Source: Thalassovita aquimarina (GTDB lineage: Bacteria > Pseudomonadota > Alphaproteobacteria > Rhodobacterales > Rhodobacteraceae). From it: a stretch of DNA of 37,808 bases. Within the stretch, counting starts at the first letter, position 1, and every line of letters starts with the position of its first letter. Positions 16,217 to 23,524 of the stretch are shown here, piece after piece. The translations under genes were made by a program, and so were the position numbers. The stretch covers positions 1 to 37,808 of the forward strand of contig NZ_JADMKU010000028.1 in assembly GCF_018219815.1 (NCBI RefSeq). The letters run 5' to 3'. The notes under the pieces were generated by a model that searched no databases, was not told the origin of the DNA, and saw only the letters and a program-made list of their open reading frames with translations.

Positions 16217-16585
16217 TCAGGTTGCTCCACCGAATTCTGTCTTGGACTTTAGCATCATTTCAAGCAAACCCCAGAAGAAATCTTCCCCTGGATAACCTTC
16301 GATCCGGCCGATTTCCTGTCCGTCCTCGACCAGTATGAAGGTGGGGGTGAACACTACTTTACGGGCAAAGCTCAGGTCGTCGGGAATGTCCTTGGCGATG
16401 TCGATCACCCGCAGCGGGGCGAATTGACCCGCCGCGGTCTTGGGGTAGATCGGACCGAGTTCGGTCTTCCATTCGATGCAGTAATGGCAGCCCTGACGTT
16501 CGACCATGACGAGCTCGGTGGCCTGCGACAGCGCCGGGGCAAGGAGGAGGATGATCGGGGCTATAAATCGAAAAATACGTTGCAT
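16217..16585 (-). CDS. soxS: Periplasmic thioredoxin-like protein SoxS
   Basis: A 122-residue thioredoxin-fold protein with a signal peptide (residues 1 to about 22, hydrophobic core FIAPIILLLAPALSQA) and a redox pair Cys33-His-Tyr-Cys36 in QGCHYCIEW. TPTFILVEDGQEIGRIEGY is the usual cis-Pro region and following strand. SoxS in Paracoccus reduces or reactivates SoxYZ and is needed for full sox expression. The ATG at 16585 gives a clean signal peptide; a GTG at 16618 is possible. It is the first gene of the minus-strand soxSRT operon, facing soxV across a 74-bp gap. Confidence 0.88.
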   Translation of the reverse strand: MQRIFRFIAPIILLLAPALSQATELVMVERQGCHYCIEWKTELGPIYPKTAAGQFAPLRVIDIAKDIPDDLSFARKVVFTPTFILVEDGQEIGRIEGYPGEDFFWGLLEMMLKSKTEFGGAT

Positions 16586-16622
16586 GTGACGCACAAGATT
16601 GATGTAAGGATTTTGCACAACG

Positions 16623-16642
16623 TAATATGAATATGTGAATTG
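16623..16642. promoter_or_regulatory. Degenerate copy of the sox dyad in the soxS-soxV gap
   Basis: TGAATTG at 16636-16642 matches 6 of 7 bases of the right arm of the dyads found upstream of soxX and soxC. The position where the left arm should be (16623-16629, TAATATG) matches poorly. The gap is AT-rich and is the place where SoxR is known to bind in Paracoccus. This is a weak site judged from sequence alone. Confidence 0.3.
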
Positions 16643-16659
16643 TTCAAGGAAATGCGGTA

Positions 16660-17397
16660 ATGCTGGATATTACCTTTGCCGGAGCGGCGCTAGCGGGGAT
16701 TCTGAGTTTCTTCACCCCCTGCATCCTTCCGATGGTCCCTTTCTACCTGTGTTACATGGCCGGGATATCGATGTCTGAGCTGCGCAGCGACGGGGCGATC
16801 GCGCCGGGGGCGCAGCGCCGGCTGATTCTGTCGGCGATCTTTTTTGCGCTCGGTGTCAGTTCCATCTTCGTGATGCTGGGCATGGGGGCGACGGCCCTGG
16901 GGCAGGCTTTCGCGCAGTGGAAGCAGCCGCTGAGCTATGTCGCCGCCGCGGTGCTGTTCCTGTTCGGCCTGCACTTCCTTGGGGTATTGAAGATCAGCCT
17001 GCTGTATCGGGAGGCGCGGATCGAAAGCAAATCCGAGCCGACCTCGGTGCTGGGCGCCTATGTGATGGGGCTGGCCTTCGGGTTCGGCTGGACGCCCTGC
17101 GTCGGTCCCGCGCTTGCCTCGATCCTGATGGTGGCCAGCGGCATGGGCGATATCTGGCGGGGCGGGGCGCTGCTGCTGGTCTATGGCTTGTCGATGACCG
17201 CGCCTTTCGTGATCGCGGCGCTGTTTGCCCGGCCGTTCCTGAGCTGGATGCAGCGCAATCGGAAATACCTGGGCTACGTTGAAAAAGTCATGGGGATCAT
17301 GCTGATCGTTTTCGCTATCCTGATCGCCACCAACGGGGTGAACAAGATTGCCGATCTGATGATCCGCTGGTTCCCCGCGTTCCAATCGGTCGGTTGA
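16660..17397 (+). CDS. soxV: CcdA/DsbD-family membrane thiol transporter SoxV
   Basis: A 245-residue membrane protein of the CcdA type with about six transmembrane segments. The paired redox cysteines are in FFTPCILPM (Cys21) and GWTPCVGPALASIL (Cys147), each in the usual TPC context. SoxV carries electrons from cytoplasmic thioredoxin to periplasmic SoxW and then to the Sox proteins. It is the first gene of the plus-strand sox operon; AAGGA lies 9 nt before the ATG, and soxW follows after 23 bp. Confidence 0.93.
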   Translation: MLDITFAGAALAGILSFFTPCILPMVPFYLCYMAGISMSELRSDGAIAPGAQRRLILSAIFFALGVSSIFVMLGMGATALGQAFAQWKQPLSYVAAAVLFLFGLHFLGVLKISLLYREARIESKSEPTSVLGAYVMGLAFGFGWTPCVGPALASILMVASGMGDIWRGGALLLVYGLSMTAPFVIAALFARPFLSWMQRNRKYLGYVEKVMGIMLIVFAILIATNGVNKIADLMIRWFPAFQSVG

Positions 17398-17420
17398 ATT
17401 GAGTTAAGGGAGGGTAAGAC

Positions 17421-17975
17421 ATGAAACGGATTTTGTTGTCGGCGGTGGCGCTGCTGGGCTTGGCTCTGTCGGTACAGGCGGCCGAGATGGGCGATGATGG
17501 GCTGCACAAGGCGCACTGGATGCGTGACACGTTCAAGGATCTGCGCGAAGACCTTGCCGAGGCGAATGCCGAGGGTAAGCGCTTCGCCATCATCATCGAG
17601 CAGCGCGGCTGCATCTATTGCAAGAAGATGCACGAAGAGATTTTCCCGGACCCCGAGATCGATTCGTTCATCACCGAAAATTACTTCATCGTTCAGCTCA
17701 ACATGTTCGGCGATGTCGAGGTGACGGACTTCGATGGCGAAACCTTGCCGGAGAAGGATATGGTCCGGAAATGGGGAATGATGTTCACCCCGACGATGAT
17801 GTATTTTCCGGAACAGGTGGAAGAAGGATTGACCGCGCCGCGGGCGGCTGTTTCTGTTGTCCCGGGGGCATTTGGCAGGGGAACGACTCTGGCGATGCTT
17901 CAGTGGGTGGTCGAGAAAGGGTATGAAGGCGACGAGCCTTTTCAGAAGTACCTGCAGCGAAAATTCTACCAGTAA
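17421..17975 (+). CDS. soxW: Periplasmic thioredoxin SoxW
   Basis: A 184-residue exported thioredoxin-like protein. A signal peptide covers residues 1 to about 20 (MKRILLSAVALLGLALSVQA) and the redox motif is Cys64-Ile-Tyr-Cys67 in QRGCIYCKKMHEE. FTPTMMYFPE supplies the cis-Pro loop. SoxW takes electrons from SoxV and keeps periplasmic Sox thiols reduced. GGGAGGG lies about 7 nt upstream of the ATG. A 138-bp gap with an operator-like dyad separates it from soxX, so soxVW and soxXYZA are probably separate transcription units. Confidence 0.92.
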   Translation: MKRILLSAVALLGLALSVQAAEMGDDGLHKAHWMRDTFKDLREDLAEANAEGKRFAIIIEQRGCIYCKKMHEEIFPDPEIDSFITENYFIVQLNMFGDVEVTDFDGETLPEKDMVRKWGMMFTPTMMYFPEQVEEGLTAPRAAVSVVPGAFGRGTTLAMLQWVVEKGYEGDEPFQKYLQRKFYQ

Positions 17976-18014
17976 TATTCTTTCGCAAGGCAGCTTCGCT
18001 CGAAACAAATTGGT

Positions 18015-18034
18015 AAATTCATTATATTGAATTT
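18015..18034. promoter_or_regulatory. 20-bp dyad upstream of soxX, candidate SoxR operator
   Basis: The sequence is AAATTCA-ttatat-TGAATTT, with two perfect 7-bp arms around a 6-bp spacer, followed by GATG. It lies 80 bp before the soxX start in the soxW-soxX gap, where SoxR binding is known in Paracoccus. The same arms, spacer length and GATG recur upstream of soxC at 22191-22210, which makes chance unlikely. Binding by SoxR is inferred. Confidence 0.65.
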
Positions 18035-18113
18035 GATGTTGCGTCGGGGCGTTTTGTCGACTACCGTACACCAAGCTAACACAGCCAAAGAACTGGTAGC
18101 CAAGGGAGGAATC

Positions 18114-18587
18114 ATGAGGCTTTCAACACTGACACTGGCGGCAATGCTCGCTGCCGGGGCGGCAAGCGCCAACCCGGTCACCTATGCCGACGTGGTTTTC
18201 AATGAAGATGGCGGCGTAGAGGCATCGCTGACAGGCGTTGCCGGTAACCCCGAAGAGGGTGCCAAAATCTTCTCCACCAAGAGTATGGGGAACTGCGTTG
18301 CCTGCCACGAGGTTTCCACACTGGATGCCCCCTTCCCGGGGAATGTGGGTCCGATGCTTGATGGCGTTGCAGACCGTTGGGATGCAACCCAGCTGCGCGG
18401 CATCTTGGTCAACGCCAAGATGACCTATGAAGGCACGGTCATGCCCGCCTATTTCAAAACTGACGGGTACACACGCCCGGGCAATGCCTACACTGGCAAG
18501 GCTCCGGATGGTCCGCTGGATCCGCTGTTGTCGGCTCAGCAAATCGAAGATGTGGTCGCGTTCCTGGGCACTCTGAAAGAAGAGTGA
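18114..18587 (+). CDS. soxX: Sulfur-oxidation cytochrome c subunit SoxX
   Basis: A 157-residue periplasmic monoheme cytochrome c. A signal peptide (about residues 1-19) ends in AAGAASA, the heme motif is Cys61-Val-Ala-Cys64-His65, and Met110 in GTVMPAYF is the likely axial ligand. SoxX pairs with SoxA to link thiosulfate to the SoxY cysteine oxidatively. The ATG at 18114 follows GGGAGGA by 3 nt; a longer open frame starting at 18027 would destroy the signal peptide. It is the first gene of the soxXYZA unit. Confidence 0.93.
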   Translation: MRLSTLTLAAMLAAGAASANPVTYADVVFNEDGGVEASLTGVAGNPEEGAKIFSTKSMGNCVACHEVSTLDAPFPGNVGPMLDGVADRWDATQLRGILVNAKMTYEGTVMPAYFKTDGYTRPGNAYTGKAPDGPLDPLLSAQQIEDVVAFLGTLKEE

Positions 18588-18624
18588 TCGGGCGGACCCG
18601 TAGTCCTGTAGTAAGGAGAGTAAA

Positions 18625-19041
18625 ATGGAATTCTCAAGACGCGATACGCTGGCGCTTGGGCTGGGGGCAGCGGTTCTGACCGTCCTGCCGCTCCGGGTCA
18701 ATGCGGCTGCTGAAGACGCAATTGCCGCCTTCACCGGTGGCGCAGACGTTGCTGAAGGCGGCGTCAATCTGACCGCGCCGGAAATCGCGGAAAACGGTAA
18801 CACCGTTCCGGTTTCCGTCGAAGCCGCAGGCGCAAGCGCGATCCTGCTGCTGGCCACCGGCAACCCGACCCCGGGTGTGGCAACGTTCAACTTCGGCGAA
18901 CTGGCCGGGTCGCAGGCTGCGTCCACCCGTATCCGTCTGGCCGGCACCCAGGACGTGGTCGCCATCGCCAAGTTGGCTGACGGTTCCTTCGCGAAGGCCG
19001 CTCAGACCGTCAAGGTCACCATCGGCGGCTGCGGCGGCTAA
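18625..19041 (+). CDS. soxY: Thiosulfate carrier subunit SoxY
   Basis: A 138-residue carrier protein with a Tat signal (SRRDTLALGLGAAVL) and the hallmark flexible C-terminus GGCGG, in which Cys136 carries the sulfur substrate through the Sox cycle. The body is an immunoglobulin-like sheet (VPVSVEAAGASAILLL). It pairs with SoxZ, encoded 21 bp downstream, and the dimer is exported on the SoxY Tat signal. AAGGAG lies 7 nt before the ATG. Confidence 0.95.
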   Translation: MEFSRRDTLALGLGAAVLTVLPLRVNAAAEDAIAAFTGGADVAEGGVNLTAPEIAENGNTVPVSVEAAGASAILLLATGNPTPGVATFNFGELAGSQAASTRIRLAGTQDVVAIAKLADGSFAKAAQTVKVTIGGCGG

Positions 19042-19062
19042 TCAGGATCAAGGAGAAATAAG

Positions 19063-19392
19063 ATGGCATCTGGTGTAAAACCCCGCGTCAAGGCCCCGAA
19101 AAAGGCGGCTGCTGGCGAAACCGTCACGCTCAAGACCCTGATCAGCCACAAGATGGAATCGGGTCAGCGCAAGAACAAGGATGGCTCGATCATCCCGCGT
19201 TCGATCATCAACCGTTTCACCTGCGAATTTAACGGCAAGTCCGTTATCGACGTGACGATGGAACCGGCGATCTCGACCAACCCCTACTTCGAATTCGAGG
19301 CCGTTGTGCCCGAAGCCGGTGAATTCAAGTTCACCTGGTACGACGATGACGGGTCGGTCTATGAAGAGAGCAAGAAAGTCGAAGTCGCTTAA
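19063..19392 (+). CDS. soxZ: Thiosulfate carrier subunit SoxZ
   Basis: A 109-residue protein without a signal peptide, with the SoxZ features LKTLISHKMESGQRK, IPRSIINRFTCEFNGK and YFEFEAVVPEAGEFKFTWYDDDG. It forms the SoxYZ heterodimer and is co-exported with SoxY. AAGGAG lies upstream of the ATG. soxA follows after 58 bp. Confidence 0.95.
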   Translation: MASGVKPRVKAPKKAAAGETVTLKTLISHKMESGQRKNKDGSIIPRSIINRFTCEFNGKSVIDVTMEPAISTNPYFEFEAVVPEAGEFKFTWYDDDGSVYEESKKVEVA

Positions 19393-19450
19393 TAATAATG
19401 GCGCCTTGTTCCCGATCAGGGAGCAAGGCAGCCTACAGGGAGGAAGCTAG

Positions 19451-20305
19451 ATGAAATTCAAGCCAATGAGCGCAATTGCCGCCCTGGCCCTGTCGGTTCC
19501 GACGTTGGGTATGGCGGATGCGGACGATGACACGCTGGTCATCAACGGCGAAATTGAAATCGTGACCAAGACCGCTGCGCCGGCACATCTTGAAGATGCG
19601 CTGGATGAAGTCATTTCGGGCTGGCATTTCCGCGACGACGCCACCCAGGCGATGGAAATGGACGATTTCGACAATCCCGGCATGCTGTACGTCGAAGCGG
19701 CAACCGAGGTCTGGAACACCGTGGAAGGGAGCGAGGGCAAGTCCTGCGCGTCCTGTCACGGCGATGTCGAAGAAAGCATGAAAGGCGTCAAGGCGGTCTA
19801 TCCGAAGTGGAACGAGGCCGCTGGTGAGGTGCGCAATCTGCAGATGCAGTTCAACGACTGTCGCACCAACCGGATGGGCGCGGAAGCGTGGAAGTATGAC
19901 GCTGGTCCCGCCAAGAACATGGAAGCGCTGATCACTTCGGTGTCGCGTGGCATGCCGGTGAACGTGGCGATCGACGGCCCGGCCAAGGCGATGTGGGAAA
20001 AAGGCAAGGAAATGTACTATACCCGCACCGGCCAGCTGGATCTGTCCTGCGCAAGCTGCCACGAAGAAAACTACGGCAACATGATCCGCGCCGACCACCT
20101 GAGCCAGGGGCAGACCAACGGTTTTCCGGTTTACCGCCTGAAGAACGCCAAGCTGACCACGCCGCAAGGCCGCTTCAAGGGCTGTGTCCGCGATACCCGC
20201 GCAGAAACCTACAAGCCCGGCAGCGAGGATTTCCTTGCTCTGGAACTCTATGTCGCAAGCCGCGGCAATGGCCTGTCGGTCGAAGGACCGTCGGTGCGTA
20301 ACTAA
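19451..20305 (+). CDS. soxA: Sulfur-oxidation diheme cytochrome c SoxA
   Basis: A 284-residue periplasmic cytochrome with a signal peptide (residues 1 to about 21, ending VPTLGMA) and two heme motifs, Cys99-Ala-Ser-Cys102-His and Cys200-Ala-Ser-Cys203-His. Cys245 in FKGCVRDTRAE is the active-site cysteine that becomes a persulfide ligand of the second heme, so this is the two-heme SoxA type. With SoxX it forms the c-type thiosulfate-SoxY linking enzyme. GGGAGGA lies 6 nt before the ATG at 19451. A hairpin follows the stop. Confidence 0.95.
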   Translation: MKFKPMSAIAALALSVPTLGMADADDDTLVINGEIEIVTKTAAPAHLEDALDEVISGWHFRDDATQAMEMDDFDNPGMLYVEAATEVWNTVEGSEGKSCASCHGDVEESMKGVKAVYPKWNEAAGEVRNLQMQFNDCRTNRMGAEAWKYDAGPAKNMEALITSVSRGMPVNVAIDGPAKAMWEKGKEMYYTRTGQLDLSCASCHEENYGNMIRADHLSQGQTNGFPVYRLKNAKLTTPQGRFKGCVRDTRAETYKPGSEDFLALELYVASRGNGLSVEGPSVRN

Positions 20306-20312
20306 GATACCT

Positions 20313-20341
20313 TCCTGGGGCGTCTTAGGGGCGCCCCAGGA
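20313..20341 (+). terminator. Hairpin after soxA without a T tract
   Basis: TCCTGGGGCG (20313-20322) pairs exactly with CGCCCCAGGA (20332-20341) around a 9-nt loop, 7 bp after the soxA stop. No run of T follows, so it may protect or process the soxXYZA message or reduce read-through into soxB rather than end transcription fully. Confidence 0.5.
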
Positions 20342-20447
20342 CAACAACAATAATCTTAACAGGTTGGAATCGGGTCAAAAACTGGCCTCACCTCTGGTCC
20401 GAGCGGTCAGGGGGTTTGGTTTACTATAACTGTTCGGAGCTTTAGAA

Positions 20448-22151
20448 ATGATCTCCCGCCGCGACTTTCTTCAGGTATCCATGGCCGCTTCCGCGATGCT
20501 CGGCGCATCCGGTTTCGGCAATTGGGGGCGCTTGGCCGCTCAGCAGAAACTGACTCAGGATCAGCTGCTGGAATTCGACACGTTCGGCAACGTATCGCTG
20601 ATCCATATCACCGATATTCACGCCCAGCTGAAGCCGATCTACTTCCGTGAACCCGAAATCAACCTCGGTGTCGGCTCCGCCCGTGGGCAGGTGCCGCATA
20701 TTACCGGTGCCGATTTCCGCAAGATGTACGGCATTGCCGACGGGTCTCCCTCGGCCTATGCGCTGACCTATGACGATTTCACCTCGCTGGCGCGGGGCTA
20801 TGGCAGGGTTGGCGGTCTGGACCGCGTGTCCACCGTGATCAACTCGATCCGCGCCGATCGTCCCGACGCGCTGCTGCTGGATGGCGGCGACACCTGGCAC
20901 GGGTCCTATACCTGCTATCACACCGAAGGCCAGGACATGGTCAACGTGATGAACGCGCTGAAGCCCGACGCGATGACCTTCCATTGGGAATTCACCCTGG
21001 GCGGCGACCGCGTGCGCGAAATCGTGCAGGATCTGCCCTTCGCGGCCCTCGGTGCCAACATCTTCGATGCCGAATGGGACGAACCGGCCGAGGATTTCGC
21101 ACCCTACAAGATGTTCGAACGTGGCGGCGTCAAGATCGCCGTGATCGGTCAGGCCTTCCCCTACATGCCGATCGCCAACCCGCGCTGGATGTTCCCCGAA
21201 TACAGCTTCGGTATCCGTGACGAACGGATGCAGGAAGTGGTCGACGAGGTGAAGGCCGAAGGCGCCGAACTGGTCGTGATGCTGAGCCACAACGGCTTCG
21301 ACGTGGACAAGAAGATGGCCAGCCGCGTGCAGGGCATCGACGTGATCCTGTCGGGCCACACCCACGATGCATTGCCCGAACCGGTTCTGGTGGGCGACAC
21401 CATCATCATCGCGTCGGGTTCCAACGGTAAGTTCGTCAGCCGCGTCGATCTGGACGTGCGCGACGGCCGGATGATGGGTTTCCGTCACAAGCTGATCCCG
21501 ATCTTCTCGGACGTGATCGAACCGGATGCCGCAGTGACCAAGGTGATCGACGAACAGCGTGCCCCGCACCTGGACAAGATGACCGAAGTGATCGGCCGCA
21601 CCGACGATTCGAGCCTGCTGTACCGCCGCGGCAACTTCAACGGCACCTGGGACGACCTGATCTGCGACGCGCTGCTGAGCGAACGAGAAGCCGATATCGC
21701 GATGTCGCCCGGCGTCCGCTGGGGGCCGTCGATCCTGCCGGGGCAGGACATCACCCGCGAAGACATCTGGAACGTCACCTCGATGACCTACGGTCAGGCT
21801 TATCGCACCGAGATGACCGGCGAATTCATCAAGGTGATTCTGGAAGACGTCGCCGACAACCTGTTCAACACCGATCCCTACTACCAGCAGGGCGGGGACA
21901 TGGTTCGGATCGGCGGCATGGGCTACCAGATCGATATCAACAAGCCGCAGGGCGAACGGATCAGCAACCTAACCCTGTTGAAGAACGGCGAATCGATCGA
22001 TCCGGCCAAGAGCTACGTGGTGGCCGGCTGGGCCAGCGTGAACGAAGGCACCGAAGGCCCGCAGATCTGGGATGTGGTCGAAAGCCATATCCGCAAGCAA
22101 GGCACCGTTTCGGTGCAACCCCGCGACAACGTCAAGGTGGTCGGGGCTTAA
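20448..22151 (+). CDS. soxB: Thiosulfohydrolase SoxB
   Basis: A 567-residue dimanganese enzyme of the 5'-nucleotidase superfamily that hydrolyses the terminal sulfate from SoxY-bound sulfur. A Tat signal (SRRDFLQVSMAASAMLG) exports it. Metal-site motifs appear in order: HITDIHAQ (Asp56, His58), LLDGGDTWHGS (about 144-153), FHWEF (about 178-182), LSHNGFD and SGHTHDAL. The C-terminal domain from about residue 400 holds the substrate site. The 142-bp gap after soxA contains the hairpin described; GGAG lies about 8 nt before the ATG. A second hairpin straddles the stop codon. Confidence 0.95.
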   Translation: MISRRDFLQVSMAASAMLGASGFGNWGRLAAQQKLTQDQLLEFDTFGNVSLIHITDIHAQLKPIYFREPEINLGVGSARGQVPHITGADFRKMYGIADGSPSAYALTYDDFTSLARGYGRVGGLDRVSTVINSIRADRPDALLLDGGDTWHGSYTCYHTEGQDMVNVMNALKPDAMTFHWEFTLGGDRVREIVQDLPFAALGANIFDAEWDEPAEDFAPYKMFERGGVKIAVIGQAFPYMPIANPRWMFPEYSFGIRDERMQEVVDEVKAEGAELVVMLSHNGFDVDKKMASRVQGIDVILSGHTHDALPEPVLVGDTIIIASGSNGKFVSRVDLDVRDGRMMGFRHKLIPIFSDVIEPDAAVTKVIDEQRAPHLDKMTEVIGRTDDSSLLYRRGNFNGTWDDLICDALLSEREADIAMSPGVRWGPSILPGQDITREDIWNVTSMTYGQAYRTEMTGEFIKVILEDVADNLFNTDPYYQQGGDMVRIGGMGYQIDINKPQGERISNLTLLKNGESIDPAKSYVVAGWASVNEGTEGPQIWDVVESHIRKQGTVSVQPRDNVKVVGA

Positions 22152-22168
22152 GCCCCAACCGCGACCAC
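22137..22168 (+). terminator. Hairpin across the soxB stop codon
   Basis: The perfect palindrome GGGGCTTAAGCCCC (22143-22156) has the soxB TAA at its centre, and outer arms GTGGTCG (22137-22143) and CGACCAC (22162-22168) can pair around it. There is no T tract. It lies just upstream of the soxC operator-like dyad, so it could reduce read-through into soxCD. Confidence 0.4.
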
Positions 22169-22190
22169 TTGGCGCTTTACTATCTCTGAC

Positions 22191-22210
22191 AAATTCACGA
22201 AGATGAATTT
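22191..22210. promoter_or_regulatory. 20-bp dyad upstream of soxC, candidate SoxR operator
   Basis: The sequence is AAATTCA-cgaaga-TGAATTT followed by GATG: the same arms, spacer length and flank as the soxX dyad at 18015-18034, with a different spacer. It ends 27 bp before the soxC start. A TTGGCG sequence at 22169-22174 could be a -35 box for a promoter whose -10 region lies inside the dyad, but that box is weak. Repression of soxCD by SoxR is inferred. Confidence 0.6.
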
Positions 22211-22237
22211 GATGATTTAATAAGGAGGCAAAGACAA

Positions 22238-23524
22238 ATGACCGTCCGCTTCACTGGCAAGAAGCCCTCGCGGCGCGCGTTCCTGAAAGGGACGCTGGCG
22301 TCGACTGCGGGGGTTGTAGCCGGAGCCGGGGCTGCCAAAGCTGCAGGCCCCGATCCCCTGATCACCGAAAAGCAAGACTGGGCAATGAGCACCGGCGACG
22401 GTGTCGACGCAACGCCCTACGGCCTGCCGATCAAATATGAAGACGATGTGATTCGCCGCAACGTCGAATGGCTGACCGCCGACACGATCAGTTCGATCAA
22501 CTTCTCGCCGATCCACGCGCTGGACGGCACCATCACGCCGCAGGGCTGTGCGTTCGAACGTCACCATTCGGGGGCAATCGAGCTGCGCAAGGAAGACTTC
22601 CGGCTGATGATCAACGGCCTGGTCGATACGCCGCTGGTGTTCACCTACGAAGACCTGGAACGCTTCCCGCGCGTCAACAAGACCTTCTTCCTGGAATGTG
22701 CTGCCAACACCGGCATGGAATGGGCCGGTGCGCAGCTGAACGGCGCCCAGTTCACCCACGGCATGATCCACAACATGGAATATTCCGGCGTGACCCTGCG
22801 CACCCTGCTGGAAGAGGCGGGCTTGAACGCCGCCGGCGACCTGAAGGACAAATGGGTTTATGTCGAAGGCGCCGACGCGTCCTCGAACGGCCGTTCGATC
22901 CCGATGGAAAAGGCGCTGGACGACTGCATGATCGCCTTCAAGGCCAACGGCGAAGCGCTGCGCAAGGAACACGGTTACCCCGCGCGTCTGGTCGTTCCCG
23001 GCTGGGAAGGCAACATGTGGGTCAAGTGGATCCGCCGCATCGAGGTCACGGACGCAGCGGTCGAAAGCCGCGAAGAAACCTCCAAGTACACCGACACTCT
23101 GGCGGACGGCACCAGCCGCAAGTGGACCTGGGTCATGGACGCCAAATCGGTCGTCACCTCGCCCAGCCCGCAATCGCCGATCAAGCACGGCAAAGGGCCG
23201 CTGGTCATCACCGGCCTGGCATGGTCGGGCCGTGGCGCGATCACCCGCGTCGACGTGTCCAAGGACGGCGGCAAGACCTGGGAAACTGCGCGTCTGGCGA
23301 ACCCCGGTCAGCCGATGGCACTGACCCGGTTCTACCTCGACACCGAATGGAACGGCGAAGAAATGTTCCTGCAGTCGCGTGCGATGGACGAAACCGGTTA
23401 TGTCCAACCGACCAAGGCAATGCTGCGCGAAGTGCGGGGCGAAAACTCGATCTATCACAACAACTGCATTCAGACCTGGTGGGTCAAGGCAGACGGGGAG
23501 GCCGAAAATGTCGAAGTATCGTAA
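22238..23524 (+). CDS. soxC: Sulfane dehydrogenase molybdenum subunit SoxC
   Basis: A 428-residue molybdopterin protein of the sulfite-oxidase family. It has a Tat signal with the RR pair in SRRAFLKGTLASTAG, the molybdenum-ligand Cys154 in FFLECAANTGMEW, and a C-terminal dimerisation domain (VTSPSPQSPIKHGKGPLVITG). SoxCD oxidises the SoxY-bound sulfane sulfur with release of six electrons. AAGGAGG lies about 10 nt before the ATG. Its stop overlaps the soxD start by 17 bp, which fits a two-gene unit soxCD. Confidence 0.95.
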   Translation: MTVRFTGKKPSRRAFLKGTLASTAGVVAGAGAAKAAGPDPLITEKQDWAMSTGDGVDATPYGLPIKYEDDVIRRNVEWLTADTISSINFSPIHALDGTITPQGCAFERHHSGAIELRKEDFRLMINGLVDTPLVFTYEDLERFPRVNKTFFLECAANTGMEWAGAQLNGAQFTHGMIHNMEYSGVTLRTLLEEAGLNAAGDLKDKWVYVEGADASSNGRSIPMEKALDDCMIAFKANGEALRKEHGYPARLVVPGWEGNMWVKWIRRIEVTDAAVESREETSKYTDTLADGTSRKWTWVMDAKSVVTSPSPQSPIKHGKGPLVITGLAWSGRGAITRVDVSKDGGKTWETARLANPGQPMALTRFYLDTEWNGEEMFLQSRAMDETGYVQPTKAMLREVRGENSIYHNNCIQTWWVKADGEAENVEVS

